Positions 7,711 through 17,137 of a DNA stretch of 37,940 nucleotides are shown piece by piece. A program made the position numbers and the translations under genes. Under the pieces are notes generated by a model. That model was not told where the DNA came from. It ran no database searches and saw nothing but the letters and a program-made list of their open reading frames with translations. The stretch is from Chthoniobacteraceae bacterium (GTDB lineage Bacteria > Verrucomicrobiota > Verrucomicrobiia > Chthoniobacterales > Chthoniobacteraceae): NCBI GenBank assembly GCA_947476045.1, contig CANJNZ010000043.1, forward strand, positions 1-37,940, read 5' to 3'. Position 1 is the stretch's first letter, and each line of letters begins with the position of its first letter.

Positions 7711-10221
7711 ATGCGTAATATTTTCTTCGCCAGTTTGCTCGTTGTTTCAAGTGCCCGCGCAGTGCTGACGCCGGATGTGCCAGTGGTAGGTGTGGTGGAT
7801 GCGGGGGGCGTGGAGTTTTTTGAAAAGCACATCCGGCCTGTGCTTTCGCAGAAGTGTTACGGATGCCATTCGACGGAGAGCGGGAAGACGAAGGGCGGGC
7901 TGTTGCTGGACACGCGCGAGGGAATCCGCGCCGGGGGCGACACCGGACACGCGGTGGTGCCGGGAAATTTGAAGGACAGCCTGCTCATCAAGGCGATGAG
8001 TTACACGGACAAGGACATCGCCATGCCGCCGAAGAAAGAGGGCGGAAAATTGCCGGATGATGTGATCGCGAAATTTACGCAGTGGATCCAAATGGGCGCG
8101 CCTGATCCGCGCGAGAACACGGCGGGGAAAATCGTGGTGCGCAAGACGTGGGACTTGGAGGAAGGGCGGAAGTTTTGGGCCTTCCAGCCGCCGAAAGCAG
8201 TGGCAGCGCCCGCTGTGAAAGATGCAACATGGCCGCGCGGTGATGTGGATCGTTTTCTCCTCGCAGCGATGGAGGCGAAGGGGCTGCATCCCGTGACGGA
8301 TGCGGACAAGGCGACGCTGATTCGCCGTGTGTATTTTGATCTTATCGGTCTGCCGCCGCGCCCGGAGGAGGTGGATGCTTTTGTGAAGGACAACTCGCCA
8401 AACGCCTACGCAAAGATCGTGGACAGGCTGCTGGCGTCACCGCAGTTCGGCGAGCGATGGGGGCGTCACTGGCTGGATGTGGCGCGCTATGCCGAGAGCA
8501 GCGGGAAGGAGCGCAACTACACGTTCCCGACGGCGTGGCGGTATCGCGACTGGGTAATCGCGGCGATGAACGCGGACAAGCCTTATGACCAGTTCATCCG
8601 CGAACAAATCGCGGGCGATTTGTTGCCACACAGCACGCCGGAGCAGCGCGATCAACTGCTCATCGCCACGGGCTTTCTGGCCATCGGCACCAAAAGTCTG
8701 AACGAAAAAAACCGCGAGCTTTTCCGGATGAACATGGTGGACGAGCAGATAGACACTACGACACGCGCGGTGCTCGCCACGACGGTCGCCTGCGCACGGT
8801 GCCACGATCACAAATTCGATCCCATCGCGCAAAAGGACTACTACGCGATGGCCGGGATTTTTAAAAGCAGCGAGACGTATTTCGGCGTCGAGGGCAACGC
8901 GAAGAACAAAAACGGATCGCCGCTCATCCCGCTTTCCACGGTGGAGAAAATGCCCGCGCCATCGCCGGGTGTCGTCGCCACGAGTCCGGCACCGACTGCG
9001 CCGAAAATGGATTTCAAACAAAAGCTTGCGCGTCTCGAAAGGCGCAACCCGAAGGCAGCGGAGCGAGTCAAGTCACTCCCTCCTGCGAAGCAGGAGCAGG
9101 CGATGGAGCGCATCATGGCGCGCATCGCCGAAAAAATTCCCGCGAACAAAAACGCCTACGCCGCACCCGCAAACCCCAGCACAAAAACCGAGTGTATGGG
9201 CGTGCTAGAAGCGCGCCCCGGCGATGCGCGACTCCTCGTGCGAGGGGAAATTGACCAGCCTGCGGACATGATCCCGCGTGGCGTCGTCCCCGTGCTCACG
9301 AGCGGCACTTTACCAAAAATCCCGGGCACTGCGAGCGGACGCCTCGAACTCGCCAACTGGCTCACTGCACCGACGAATCCACTCACCGCCCGCGTGATGG
9401 TGAATCGCGTGTGGCAGCATCTTTTTGGCGAAGGCATCGTCGGCACGGCGGACAACTTCGGCACGACTGGCGAGAAGCCGCGCAACCCGGCGCTGCTCGA
9501 TGCGCTTGCGGTGCAATTCATGCGCGATGGATGGAGTGTGAAAACTTTCATCCGCTCCATCGTGCAAACGCGCGCCTACCAACTCGGCAGCGCGAGCGAT
9601 TCCAAGGCGATGTCCATTGACCCCGACAACCATTTACTTTGGCGGCAGGCCCCGCGACGCCTCGACGCCGAGGCCATCCGCGATGCGATGCTCGCCGCGA
9701 GCGGACAACTCGACGTCACGCCGCCGCAAGGTTCCTTTGTCGCGACCGTCGGCGAGGCCTACGTCGGCAGAGGCGTGAAGCCCGAGGCTTTCACCAACTA
9801 CGAATCGCACAAACGCAGCGTCTATCTCCCCATCGTCCGCGACAGCGTCCCCGAGGTGCTCGATCTTTTCGACTTCGCCGAGCCGAGCCTCGTCATCGCC
9901 TCGCGCGATGTCACGAATGTCCCTTCTCAGGCGCTTTACTTGATGAACAACCGCTTCGTGCGCGAGCAGGCTGATGCCCTCGCGCAACGCGTCCTCGCTG
10001 CGCCGCTGGACTTCCCCGGTCGCATCAATCTCGCGCACCAACTCACACTCGGCAGGGCGGCAACCACGTCCGAATTCCAGCGCGCACACGCCTACCTTCT
10101 GAGTGAGGCTCGCTCGCTCATCCCCGCAAGGGACACATCGAAAGAAGCCGCCGCCCAGCAATCGTGGGCAACATTTTGTCAGGCACTCTTTGCCTCCGCC
10201 GAGTTCCGCTACATCCGCTAA
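7711..10221 (+). CDS. PSD1 and planctomycete cytochrome c domain-containing protein (DUF1549/DUF1553)
   Basis: This 836-residue protein has a signal peptide (MRNIFFASLLVVSSARA). A PSCyt1 cytochrome domain follows with the haem motif CYGCH at residues 49-53. DUF1549 (PSCyt2) spans about residues 165-400 and contains LLASPQFGERWGRHWLDVARY and a second CxxCH, CARCHDHK. DUF1553 (PSD1) spans about 550-820 and contains LANWLTAPTNPLTARVMVNR. A Lys/Glu-rich linker lies near residues 430-480. Family members are periplasmic, of unproven biochemistry, and abundant in Planctomycetota and Verrucomicrobiota. The ATG at 7711 is preferred over the GTG at 7702 because it gives the cleaner signal peptide. The DUF1501 partner gene starts 12 bases after its stop, the usual arrangement. 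Confidence 0.93.
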   Translation: MRNIFFASLLVVSSARAVLTPDVPVVGVVDAGGVEFFEKHIRPVLSQKCYGCHSTESGKTKGGLLLDTREGIRAGGDTGHAVVPGNLKDSLLIKAMSYTDKDIAMPPKKEGGKLPDDVIAKFTQWIQMGAPDPRENTAGKIVVRKTWDLEEGRKFWAFQPPKAVAAPAVKDATWPRGDVDRFLLAAMEAKGLHPVTDADKATLIRRVYFDLIGLPPRPEEVDAFVKDNSPNAYAKIVDRLLASPQFGERWGRHWLDVARYAESSGKERNYTFPTAWRYRDWVIAAMNADKPYDQFIREQIAGDLLPHSTPEQRDQLLIATGFLAIGTKSLNEKNRELFRMNMVDEQIDTTTRAVLATTVACARCHDHKFDPIAQKDYYAMAGIFKSSETYFGVEGNAKNKNGSPLIPLSTVEKMPAPSPGVVATSPAPTAPKMDFKQKLARLERRNPKAAERVKSLPPAKQEQAMERIMARIAEKIPANKNAYAAPANPSTKTECMGVLEARPGDARLLVRGEIDQPADMIPRGVVPVLTSGTLPKIPGTASGRLELANWLTAPTNPLTARVMVNRVWQHLFGEGIVGTADNFGTTGEKPRNPALLDALAVQFMRDGWSVKTFIRSIVQTRAYQLGSASDSKAMSIDPDNHLLWRQAPRRLDAEAIRDAMLAASGQLDVTPPQGSFVATVGEAYVGRGVKPEAFTNYESHKRSVYLPIVRDSVPEVLDLFDFAEPSLVIASRDVTNVPSQALYLMNNRFVREQADALAQRVLAAPLDFPGRINLAHQLTLGRAATTSEFQRAHAYLLSEARSLIPARDTSKEAAAQQSWATFCQALFASAEFRYIR

Positions 10222-10233
10222 AGTCACACCGCC

Positions 10234-11661
10234 ATGAACACGAACCGTCCATTTGAATGCCGCGATGTCCTCCCTCAAATGCTCACACGTCGCGACTTAC
10301 TGCGCACCGTTTCCGGCGGATTTGGCTGGCTCGCTTTCAAAGCACTCGCCCACGCTGAGACCACTGCAACACAAGCGGCGAGCCCGCTGCTTCCCAAGGT
10401 GCCTCACTTCGCGGCACGTGCAAAACGCGTCATCTTTCTCGCGATGCAAGGCGGCCCGGCGTGCCAGGACACTTTCGACTACAAACCAAAACTCAACGCA
10501 GACAGTGGCAAACCCGGCGGTGCGCGCGGCGCTGGCTCCAAGCTTTTCGGATCGCCATTTAAGTTTTCGCAGAGTGGAAAGAGCGGGCTTTGGATCAGCG
10601 AACTTTTTCCCCATCTCGCGAAGCAGGCGGACGAAATGTGCCTCGTCCGCTCGATGCACACCGACATCCCGAATCACCCGCAAGCCTTCGTGCAACTCCA
10701 CACCGGTAGCGCGCAATTTGTCCGCCCCAGCATGGGCGCGTGGATGCTCTATGGCCTTGGCACCGAAAACCAAAATCTCCCTGGCTTCATCACGATCAAT
10801 CCGCCCGTGCAGTTCGGCTCGCAAAACTACGGTAGCGCATTTCTCCCCGCGATTTACCAGGGCACGCGCATTGGCGCTGCTAGGGAGAAGGACGGCGACG
10901 GAGCGGCAGGAGCAGCGGCAAGAATCCCGAACATCACCAACAGCGATTTACCCCGCGAACTTCAGCGCAAACAGCTCGACCTCGTTCAGGCGATGAACCG
11001 CGATTTTCTCTACTCCACGAGTGGAGACCGCGAAGTCGAGGGCGTCATCGAGTCATTCGAGCTGGCGTTTCGGATGCAGAGCGAAATTCCACGCGTCATG
11101 GAATTCACGAAAGAAACGCCCGAGACGCTCAAGCTCTACGGCATCGGCGAGCGCCAGACCGACGGCTTCGCGCGCCAGTGCCTCATGGCGCGTCGTTTCA
11201 TCGAAGCAGGCGTGCGTTTCGTCGAAGTCTGCCAGCCCGGATGGGATCAGCACCAAAACCTCACAACTGCACTCCAGAAAAACTGCGGCGCGATTGACCA
11301 GCCCATCGCCGCGCTGTTGCAGGATCTAAAGTCGCGCGGCCTGCTCAAGGACACGCTCGTCGTGTGGGGCGGCGAATTTGGCCGCACGCCCGATGGACGC
11401 CGTCCCGACGGACGCGACCACAACGCAAAGGGCTACACGATGTGGATGGCCGGCGGCGGGGTGAAGGGCGGTCTTAGCTACGGCTCCACCGACGACTACG
11501 GCTACAAGGCCGTGGAAAATCCCGTCCACGTCCACGACCTGCACGCCACAATCCTCCACCTCATGGGTCTCGATCATGAAAAGCTTACCTTTAATTATGC
11601 GGGTCGTAATTTTCGTCTTACTGATGTTCACGGCAACGTCGTAAAGGCGCTAATGGCGTAA
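10234..11661 (+). CDS. DUF1501 domain-containing protein, exported
   Basis: This 475-residue protein belongs to the DUF1501 family, which is related to the alkaline phosphatase/sulfatase fold. The N-terminus contains TRRDLLRTVSGGFGWLAFKAL, a twin-arginine-type export signal near residues 18-38. Family segments visible are KRVIFLAMQGGPACQDTFDYKP (about 64-85), the central ARRFIEAGVRFVEV with WDQH (about 318-339), and the C-terminal GGEFGRTP and GRDHNAKGYTMWMAGGGVKGG. It starts 12 bases after the DUF1549/DUF1553 gene, so the pair is surely co-transcribed, as in many related genomes. The role is unknown. It probably acts in the periplasm together with its partner. Confidence 0.92.
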   Translation: MNTNRPFECRDVLPQMLTRRDLLRTVSGGFGWLAFKALAHAETTATQAASPLLPKVPHFAARAKRVIFLAMQGGPACQDTFDYKPKLNADSGKPGGARGAGSKLFGSPFKFSQSGKSGLWISELFPHLAKQADEMCLVRSMHTDIPNHPQAFVQLHTGSAQFVRPSMGAWMLYGLGTENQNLPGFITINPPVQFGSQNYGSAFLPAIYQGTRIGAAREKDGDGAAGAAARIPNITNSDLPRELQRKQLDLVQAMNRDFLYSTSGDREVEGVIESFELAFRMQSEIPRVMEFTKETPETLKLYGIGERQTDGFARQCLMARRFIEAGVRFVEVCQPGWDQHQNLTTALQKNCGAIDQPIAALLQDLKSRGLLKDTLVVWGGEFGRTPDGRRPDGRDHNAKGYTMWMAGGGVKGGLSYGSTDDYGYKAVENPVHVHDLHATILHLMGLDHEKLTFNYAGRNFRLTDVHGNVVKALMA

Positions 11662-11700
11662 GACGAAATGAGTGATTTTCAAAGACGCTCATAGTTTGGT

Positions 11701-11729
11701 TTGACCGACTCGAAACTCTCACCTACATG
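11701..11729 (+). promoter_or_regulatory. possible sigma70-type promoter for gltB
   Basis: TTGACC at 11701-11706 is five of six to the -35 consensus. It is followed after 17 bases by TACATG at 11724-11729, a weak -10 match. It would give a leader of about 100 bases before the gltB ATG at 11845. This rests on sequence matching only. Confidence 0.3.
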
Positions 11730-11735
11730 CGCGTG

Positions 11736-11773
11736 CCTTCCTGCCTTCGGGCTGCGGCCTGGGTGAGGGAAGG
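11736..11773 (+). promoter_or_regulatory. possible structured leader upstream of gltB
   Basis: CCTTCC at 11736-11741 can pair with GGAAGG at 11768-11773. Inside lies GCC-TTCG-GGC at 11743-11752, a short hairpin closed by the very stable C(UUCG)G tetraloop. No T run follows, so it is not an intrinsic terminator. It could be a leader structure of the glt transcript or be neutral. Confidence 0.3.
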
Positions 11774-11844
11774 AAGCATGGGAAGTGTGCTGGATGCTCT
11801 CACTGAGTTGCACTGTCGCGCTCCCGATACGAACGATCAGAAAA

Positions 11845-14800
11845 ATGAACAATAACGGACTACCAAAAAAGCAGGGACTTTACGACCCACGGTTTGAGCA
11901 TGACGCATGTGGCGTCGGCTTCATCGCTCACATGAAGGGGAAGAAATCGCACGACATCGTGGCGCAGGGACTGCAAATGCTCATGAATCTCGACCACCGC
12001 GGTGCGTGTGGTGCGGAGGTGAATACGGGCGATGGCGCGGGTATCTTGATGCAGATGCCGCATGAATTTTTGCGCAAGGTGACGGAGGGGAAGTTTAAAC
12101 TTCCAGCGGAAGGTCAGTATGGAGCGGGGCTTGTTTTCATGCCCAAGAATCCGACGCTTCGCAGGAAGCTGGAGGAGGCTTTTGAAAAGATTGTGGCGGC
12201 GGAAGGGCAGTATTTCCTCGGCTGGCGGAAGGTGCCTACGGACAATTCTTCGCTCGGCGAGACTGCGAAGGGCGCGGAGCCGGCGATGATGATGGCCTTT
12301 ATCGAGCGCGGGGAGAATTGCGCGGACGATGCGGCTTTTGAGCGGAAGCTTTATGTGATCCGCAAACGGTCGTTTAACGAGATCCGGTGCTCGACTTTGC
12401 CGGGCGGCAATTTTTGGTATGTGTGCAGTCTGTCTTACAAGACGCTGGTCTATAAAGGCATGTTGCTGACGGACCAGGTGGGCAAGTATTTCCCGGACCT
12501 GAGCGACCCGGATATGAAGTCGGGGCTGGCGTTGGTTCACTCGCGGTTTTCGACGAATACGTTCCCGAGCTGGGACCGTTCGCATCCGTATCGCTACATC
12601 GCGCACAATGGTGAAATCAACACGCTGCGCGGGAATATCAACTGGATGCACGCGCGTCAGTCGCTGGCGGATTCGCCGCTGTTTGGCGAGGACTTCAAGC
12701 AGACGCTGCCGGTGGTGAATCCGAATGGTTCGGACTCTTCGATGTTCGACAATGTGCTGGAGCTTCTCGTGCTCGCGGGGCGTTCGCTGCCGCACGCGAT
12801 GATGATGATGATTCCGGAACCGTGGAGCGGTCACGAGTCGATGAGCGATGAGCTGAAGGCGTTTTACGAATACCACTCGTGCCTCATGGAGCCGTGGGAC
12901 GGACCGGCGTCGGTCGCTTTCACCGATGGCAAAATGATCGGCGCGACGCTCGACCGCAACGGTCTGCGGCCTTCGCGTTACTACGTGACGAAAGACGACA
13001 TCGTGGTGATGGCGAGCGAGGCGGGCGTGCTTCCGTTTCCGCCGGAGAATATCGCAATCAAAGGACGGTTACAGCCGGGCCGCATGTTCATCGTGGACAT
13101 GGAGCAGGGGCGCATCGTTCCGGACGAGGAAATCAAACGGAAGATCGCGACGGCGCAGCCTTATCGTTCGTGGCTGAATGAAAACCTGCTCCCGCTGGCG
13201 AAGATGGAAGAAGTGGATCATTTGCCGGAGCCGGATCACGCGACGGTGCTGAAGAAGCAGCAGGCGTTCGGGTATTCGTTTGAAGACTTGCGGATGCTGA
13301 TGGTGCCGATGGCGCGCGACGGTGTGGAAGCCGTGGGCTCGATGGGCACGGACACGCCAATCGCCGTTCTTTCGAACAAGTCGCAGTCGCTTTTCAACTA
13401 CTTCCAGCAGCTCTTCGCGCAGGTGACGAATCCGCCGATTGACTGTATCCGCGAGGAAATCATCACGAGCACGCTCACGACGATTGGCTCGGAGGGCAAC
13501 CTTCTCGACCCGCAACCGAAGAGCTGCCACCTCATCGCGCTCGACTCGCCGGTGCTCACGAATGAGCAGTTCGCGAAGCTCAAGCACATCAACGAAGAGG
13601 GCTTCAAGTCAGTGACGATCCCGATTTTGTATCCCGTCGAGGGCGGCGAAAATGCGCTACGCAAGGCGATGACCGAAGTGTGCGCGAAGGCGTCGCAGGC
13701 GGTGGAAGACGGCGTGAACATTATCATCATCAGCGACCGCGGAGTGAACGCGGAGCTGGCGCCGATTCCGTCGCTTCTCGCGACGAGCGGGCTGCACCAT
13801 CACCTCATCCGCGAAGGCACCCGCACAAAGGTCGGCCTCGTTCTCGAATCGGGCGAGCCACGCGAGGTGCATCACTTTGCGCTGCTCATCGGCTACGGCA
13901 TCGGCGCGGTGAATCCGTATCTCGCGTTCGAGACGCTGGACGACATGATCAAGCAGGGATTGCTCGGCAACATCGACCACAAGACGGCGTGCAAGAACTT
14001 CGCGAAAGCGGCCATCAAGGGCGTCGTGAAAGTGGCTTCGAAGATGGGAATCAGCACCGTGCAATCGTATCGCGGCGCGCAGATTTTCGAAGCGGTGGGA
14101 CTCAGCAGCGCGGTGGTGGAGGAATACTTCACGTGGACCGCGTCGCGCATCGAGGGAATCGGCCTGGAGCAAATCGCGGGAGAAGTTGCGATGCGCCACT
14201 CGCACGCATTCCCGAAGAGCTCGGCGACGAGCAACACGCTGGAGGTCGGCGGCAATTACCAATGGCGCAAAGACGGCGAGGAGCATCTCTTTAACCCGAC
14301 GACCGTGCACAAACTGCAAGCGTCGGTGCGTCAGGGGAACTACACGATCTTCAAGCAATACTCGGCCGAGGTGAACGAGCAGAACAAGAAGTGGTGCACA
14401 CTGCGCGGATTGCTCGATTTCAAAGGCGGCAAGGCGATTCCAATCGAGGAAGTGGAGAGCATCGAGAGCATCCTTACTCGATTTAAAACGGGCGCGATGA
14501 GCTACGGCTCGATCTCGAGTGAAGCGCACGAAGCGCTCGCGATTGCGATGAACCGCATCGGCGGAAAATCGAACACCGGCGAAGGTGGCGAAGACCCCGA
14601 GCGCTTTACTTGGACGAACGCGGAAGGCGACTCGAAGAACAGCGCAATCAAGCAAGTTGCATCGGGACGTTTCGGCGTGACGAGTCACTACCTGACGAAC
14701 GCGAAGGAAATCCAAATCAAGATGGCGCAGGGCGCGAAGCCCGGCGAAGGAGGACAGCTCCCCGGCTCGAAGGTGTATCCGTGGGTCGCGAAGGTGCGTC

Positions 14801-16437
14801 ACAGCACGCCGGGCGTGGGACTCATCTCGCCACCGCCGCATCATGATATTTACTCCATCGAGGATCTCGCGGAGCTCATTCACGATTTGAAAAACTCGAA
14901 CCGCGCCGCACGCGTGAGCGTGAAGCTCGTCGCGGAAGTCGGCGTGGGCACTGTGGCGGCGGGCGTTTCCAAGGCGCACGCGGATGTCGTGCTCATCTCC
15001 GGCTACGATGGCGGCACCGGCGCTTCACCGATGGGCTCCATCAAACACGCGGGCATCCCGTGGGAACTCGGCCTCGCTGAAACGCACCAGACGCTCGTGC
15101 TGAACAATCTCCGCTCGCGCATCGTCGTCGAGACGGACGGCCAGCTCAAAACGGGCCGCGACGTCGTCGTGGCAGCGCTGCTTGGCGCTGAGGAATTTGG
15201 CTTTGCCACCGCGCCGCTCGTCGCGCTCGGCTGCATCATGATGCGCGTCTGCCATCTGAATACGTGCCCCGTCGGCGTCGCCACGCAGGACCCGGTGCTG
15301 CGCAAAAAGTTCACCGGCGACCCGGCGCACGCGGTCAATTTCATGAAGTTCATCGCACAGGAAGTGCGCGAGCTCATGGCTCAACTCGGCTTCCGCTCGC
15401 TCACCGAAATGGTGGGACGCACGGAATTCCTGGAGCCGAAGCAGGCAATCGAGCACTGGAAAGTTTCGGGCATCGATCTCAGCTCGATTCTTTACCAGCC
15501 GGAAGTCGGACCGGAAGTCGGCCGCTACTGCACGCTCAAGCAGGATCATGGACTCGAGAAAGGTCTCGACCTCACGACGCTGCTCGACATTTGCAAACCC
15601 GCAATCGAGCGCGGCGAAAAAGTGAACGCGACGGTGAAAGTGCGGAACGTCAACCGGGTCGTCGGCACCATCACCGGCAACGAAGTCACGAAGAAATATG
15701 GAGCCGCCGGACTGCCGGAGGACACGATTCAGATCAAATTCGAAGGCAGCGCTGGCCAGAGTTTTGGCGCATTCATGCCGAAAGGAATGACGTTCACGCT
15801 CGAAGGCGACGCGAACGATTACTTTGGCAAAGGACTCTCGGGCGCGAAGCTCATCCTGTATCCGCCAGCCGCGTCCACATTCGTCGCGGAAGAAAACATC
15901 ATCATCGGCAACGTCGCGTTTTACGGCGCAACCGCCGGCGAGGCATTCATTCGCGGAATGGCCGGCGAACGCTTCGGCGTCCGCAACTCCGGCGTCACCG
16001 CAGTCGTCGAAGGCGTGGGCGACCACGGCTGCGAATACATGACAGGCGGCACCGTCGTCATCCTCGGCGCGACCGGCCGCAATTTCGCCGCAGGCATGTC
16101 CGGCGGCGTGGCCTACGTGCTCGATGAAAAGGGCGACTTCCCGAAAAAGTGCAACCAGCAGATGGTCGCGCTCGAGCAACTCGACGACGAAGACACCGCT
16201 ACGCTGAAAGGCTTGATCGAAGAACACGCCATCAACACCAAGAGCACCCGCGCCGCAAAGATCCTGAGCAATTGGGACGCGATGCGCGCGAAGTTCATCA
16301 AAGTGATGCCGAAAGACTACAAGCGCGTGCTGCAGGAAATCAAAAAAGCACAAGCCGCCGGACTGACCGGCGACGACGCGCTCAACGCAGCCTTCGAGGC
16401 CAACTCGAAAGACGCAGCCCGCGTGGGCGGCGGATAG
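11845..16437 (+). CDS. gltB: glutamate synthase large subunit
   Basis: This enzyme uses glutamine-derived ammonia to turn 2-oxoglutarate into two glutamates. The product has 1530 residues, the normal length. Residue 22 is the catalytic Cys (HDACGVGF), preceded by a short propeptide as in the family. The class II amidotransferase domain fills about residues 22-430 and includes NGLRPSRYY near 370. A central domain follows, then the FMN-binding synthase domain at about 840-1210 (PGEGGQLPG and [10 protein letters not shown] visible). The 3Fe-4S cysteines are C1130, C1136 and C1141. The GXGXG domain lies at about 1280-1490. The ATG at 11845 is chosen over an in-frame upstream ATG at 11785 because it gives the usual distance to the Cys. 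The partner gltD is 700 bases downstream, separated by a repeat-bounded insert. Confidence 0.97.
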   Translation: MNNNGLPKKQGLYDPRFEHDACGVGFIAHMKGKKSHDIVAQGLQMLMNLDHRGACGAEVNTGDGAGILMQMPHEFLRKVTEGKFKLPAEGQYGAGLVFMPKNPTLRRKLEEAFEKIVAAEGQYFLGWRKVPTDNSSLGETAKGAEPAMMMAFIERGENCADDAAFERKLYVIRKRSFNEIRCSTLPGGNFWYVCSLSYKTLVYKGMLLTDQVGKYFPDLSDPDMKSGLALVHSRFSTNTFPSWDRSHPYRYIAHNGEINTLRGNINWMHARQSLADSPLFGEDFKQTLPVVNPNGSDSSMFDNVLELLVLAGRSLPHAMMMMIPEPWSGHESMSDELKAFYEYHSCLMEPWDGPASVAFTDGKMIGATLDRNGLRPSRYYVTKDDIVVMASEAGVLPFPPENIAIKGRLQPGRMFIVDMEQGRIVPDEEIKRKIATAQPYRSWLNENLLPLAKMEEVDHLPEPDHATVLKKQQAFGYSFEDLRMLMVPMARDGVEAVGSMGTDTPIAVLSNKSQSLFNYFQQLFAQVTNPPIDCIREEIITSTLTTIGSEGNLLDPQPKSCHLIALDSPVLTNEQFAKLKHINEEGFKSVTIPILYPVEGGENALRKAMTEVCAKASQAVEDGVNIIIISDRGVNAELAPIPSLLATSGLHHHLIREGTRTKVGLVLESGEPREVHHFALLIGYGIGAVNPYLAFETLDDMIKQGLLGNIDHKTACKNFAKAAIKGVVKVASKMGISTVQSYRGAQIFEAVGLSSAVVEEYFTWTASRIEGIGLEQIAGEVAMRHSHAFPKSSATSNTLEVGGNYQWRKDGEEHLFNPTTVHKLQASVRQGNYTIFKQYSAEVNEQNKKWCTLRGLLDFKGGKAIPIEEVESIESILTRFKTGAMSYGSISSEAHEALAIAMNRIGGKSNTGEGGEDPERFTWTNAEGDSKNSAIKQVASGRFGVTSHYLTNAKEIQIKMAQGAKPGEGGQLPGSKVYPWVAKVRHSTPGVGLISPPPHHDIYSIEDLAELIHDLKNSNRAARVSVKLVAEVGVGTVAAGVSKAHADVVLISGYDGGTGASPMGSIKHAGIPWELGLAETHQTLVLNNLRSRIVVETDGQLKTGRDVVVAALLGAEEFGFATAPLVALGCIMMRVCHLNTCPVGVATQDPVLRKKFTGDPAHAVNFMKFIAQEVRELMAQLGFRSLTEMVGRTEFLEPKQAIEHWKVSGIDLSSILYQPEVGPEVGRYCTLKQDHGLEKGLDLTTLLDICKPAIERGEKVNATVKVRNVNRVVGTITGNEVTKKYGAAGLPEDTIQIKFEGSAGQSFGAFMPKGMTFTLEGDANDYFGKGLSGAKLILYPPAASTFVAEENIIIGNVAFYGATAGEAFIRGMAGERFGVRNSGVTAVVEGVGDHGCEYMTGGTVVILGATGRNFAAGMSGGVAYVLDEKGDFPKKCNQQMVALEQLDDEDTATLKGLIEEHAINTKSTRAAKILSNWDAMRAKFIKVMPKDYKRVLQEIKKAQAAGLTGDDALNAAFEANSKDAARVGGG

Positions 16438-16573
16438 GTTTTGCCCGCAGATTTCGCAGATTATTTTTCTGTGAGTCGGGAATCTGGACGAAACGGAACC
16501 ACAGAGTTTAAGCCGCATTTTCACGACCAACCTTCACACACAAATACCGAACCTGCGAAATCTGCGGACAAAG
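16438..16573. repeat. inverted-repeat element A (about 136 bases)
   Basis: The left arm at 16438-16463 and right arm at 16551-16573 are imperfect reverse complements built on GCAGATTTCGCAGAT. The interior contains CTGTGAGTC at 16469-16477, also found in element B, and ACCACAGAG near 16498-16506. The right arm ends just before the ATG at 16576, so it overlaps the region where the ribosome binding site would lie. Confidence 0.7.
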
Positions 16574-16575
16574 AC

Positions 16576-16959
16576 ATGAAAGACAAACAAACCTACGCCA
16601 TTATCGGAGCCGCGATGGAAATCCATCGGGTGCTCGGCCACGGTTTTTTGGAGCGTGTATATCAAGAGGCGATGGAGCACGAACTCGTTGCCCAGCAGAT
16701 AGTCTATCAGCGGGAAATCGAAGTCGCCGTTATTTACAAAGGCAAAAAGCTCAACTGCGACTACCGCGCGGACTTCATCGGTTTCGGCGACATTATCGTC
16801 GAACTGAAAGCCACGGAAAACCTGACCAGCAAAGACGAGGCGCAACTGCTGAACTACCTGAAGGCCACAGGATACAAACGCGGGCTCTTACTGAACTTCG
16901 GCAGCGAGAGCCTGCAATACAAACGAGTCGTCAACGGCTACATCGAACCCACAGAATGA
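16576..16959 (+). CDS. GxxExxY protein (PD-(D/E)XK-like fold, TIGR04256)
   Basis: This 127-residue protein carries the name-giving motif at G23-FL-E26-RV-Y29. A nuclease-like triad follows in DYRADF (D66) and VELK (E76, K78), fitting the PD-(D/E)XK-type assignment (Pfam PDDEXK_3). The C-terminal LLNYLKATGYKRGLLLNFG is also typical. The family is widespread and its function is unproven; a DNA-acting enzyme is possible. The ATG at 16576 is chosen because the frame upstream to 16441 is only repeat sequence. The gene sits between two inverted-repeat elements inside the gltB-gltD interval, a place where no gene is expected. Its codon use is less GC-biased than its neighbours, in keeping with acquisition. 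Confidence 0.92.
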   Translation: MKDKQTYAIIGAAMEIHRVLGHGFLERVYQEAMEHELVAQQIVYQREIEVAVIYKGKKLNCDYRADFIGFGDIIVELKATENLTSKDEAQLLNYLKATGYKRGLLLNFGSESLQYKRVVNGYIEPTE

Positions 16960-16965
16960 TTCCTA

Positions 16966-17113
16966 GGTTTTCGCCCGCAGATTTCGCAGATTTCGCAGAT
17001 TTTTCACTCTGTGAGTCACGCGCATTTTTCATCAACACAACTCATCCGTCCAGGACAGACATCCGCATCACGCAGCCCCAATCTGCGAAATCTGCGAAAT
17101 CTGCGGGCAAAAC
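16966..17113. repeat. inverted-repeat element B (about 148 bases)
   Basis: The left arm at 16966-16999 contains GCAGATTTCGCAGATTTC with one extra TTTCGCAGA unit compared with element A. The right arm at 17080-17113 is its near-perfect reverse complement. The inner sequence CTGTGAGTC at 17009-17017 is shared with element A. In RNA, the roughly 33-base arms would form a long hairpin directly upstream of gltD. Confidence 0.75.
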
Positions 17114-17137
17114 CATCTACCAATCCAACTAACACTT

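Larger units (their letters stand above)
16437..17113. mobile_element. repeat-bounded insert carrying a GxxExxY gene, between gltB and gltD
   Basis: The outer ends are a 26-base perfect inverted repeat: 16437-16462 on + equals the reverse complement of 17088-17113. The shared core is CCCGCAGATTTCGCAGATT. Two further inward-facing copies lie inside, at 16551-16573 and 16966-16999. The insert begins at the last base of the gltB stop codon and ends 24 bases before gltD. It encodes no transposase, only a GxxExxY protein, so it would need help from elsewhere to move. Whether it is mobile is inferred from this architecture alone. Confidence 0.6.

Noticed and set aside
13657-16530. Long minus-strand open frames over gltB
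   Set aside because: They are antisense to conserved GltB domains and rich in Arg/His, which is typical of GC-rich shadows.
16966-17113. Short repeated TTTCGCAGA units as a CRISPR array
   Set aside because: The units are 9 bases long, adjacent without spacers and part of an inverted repeat. No cas genes are present.
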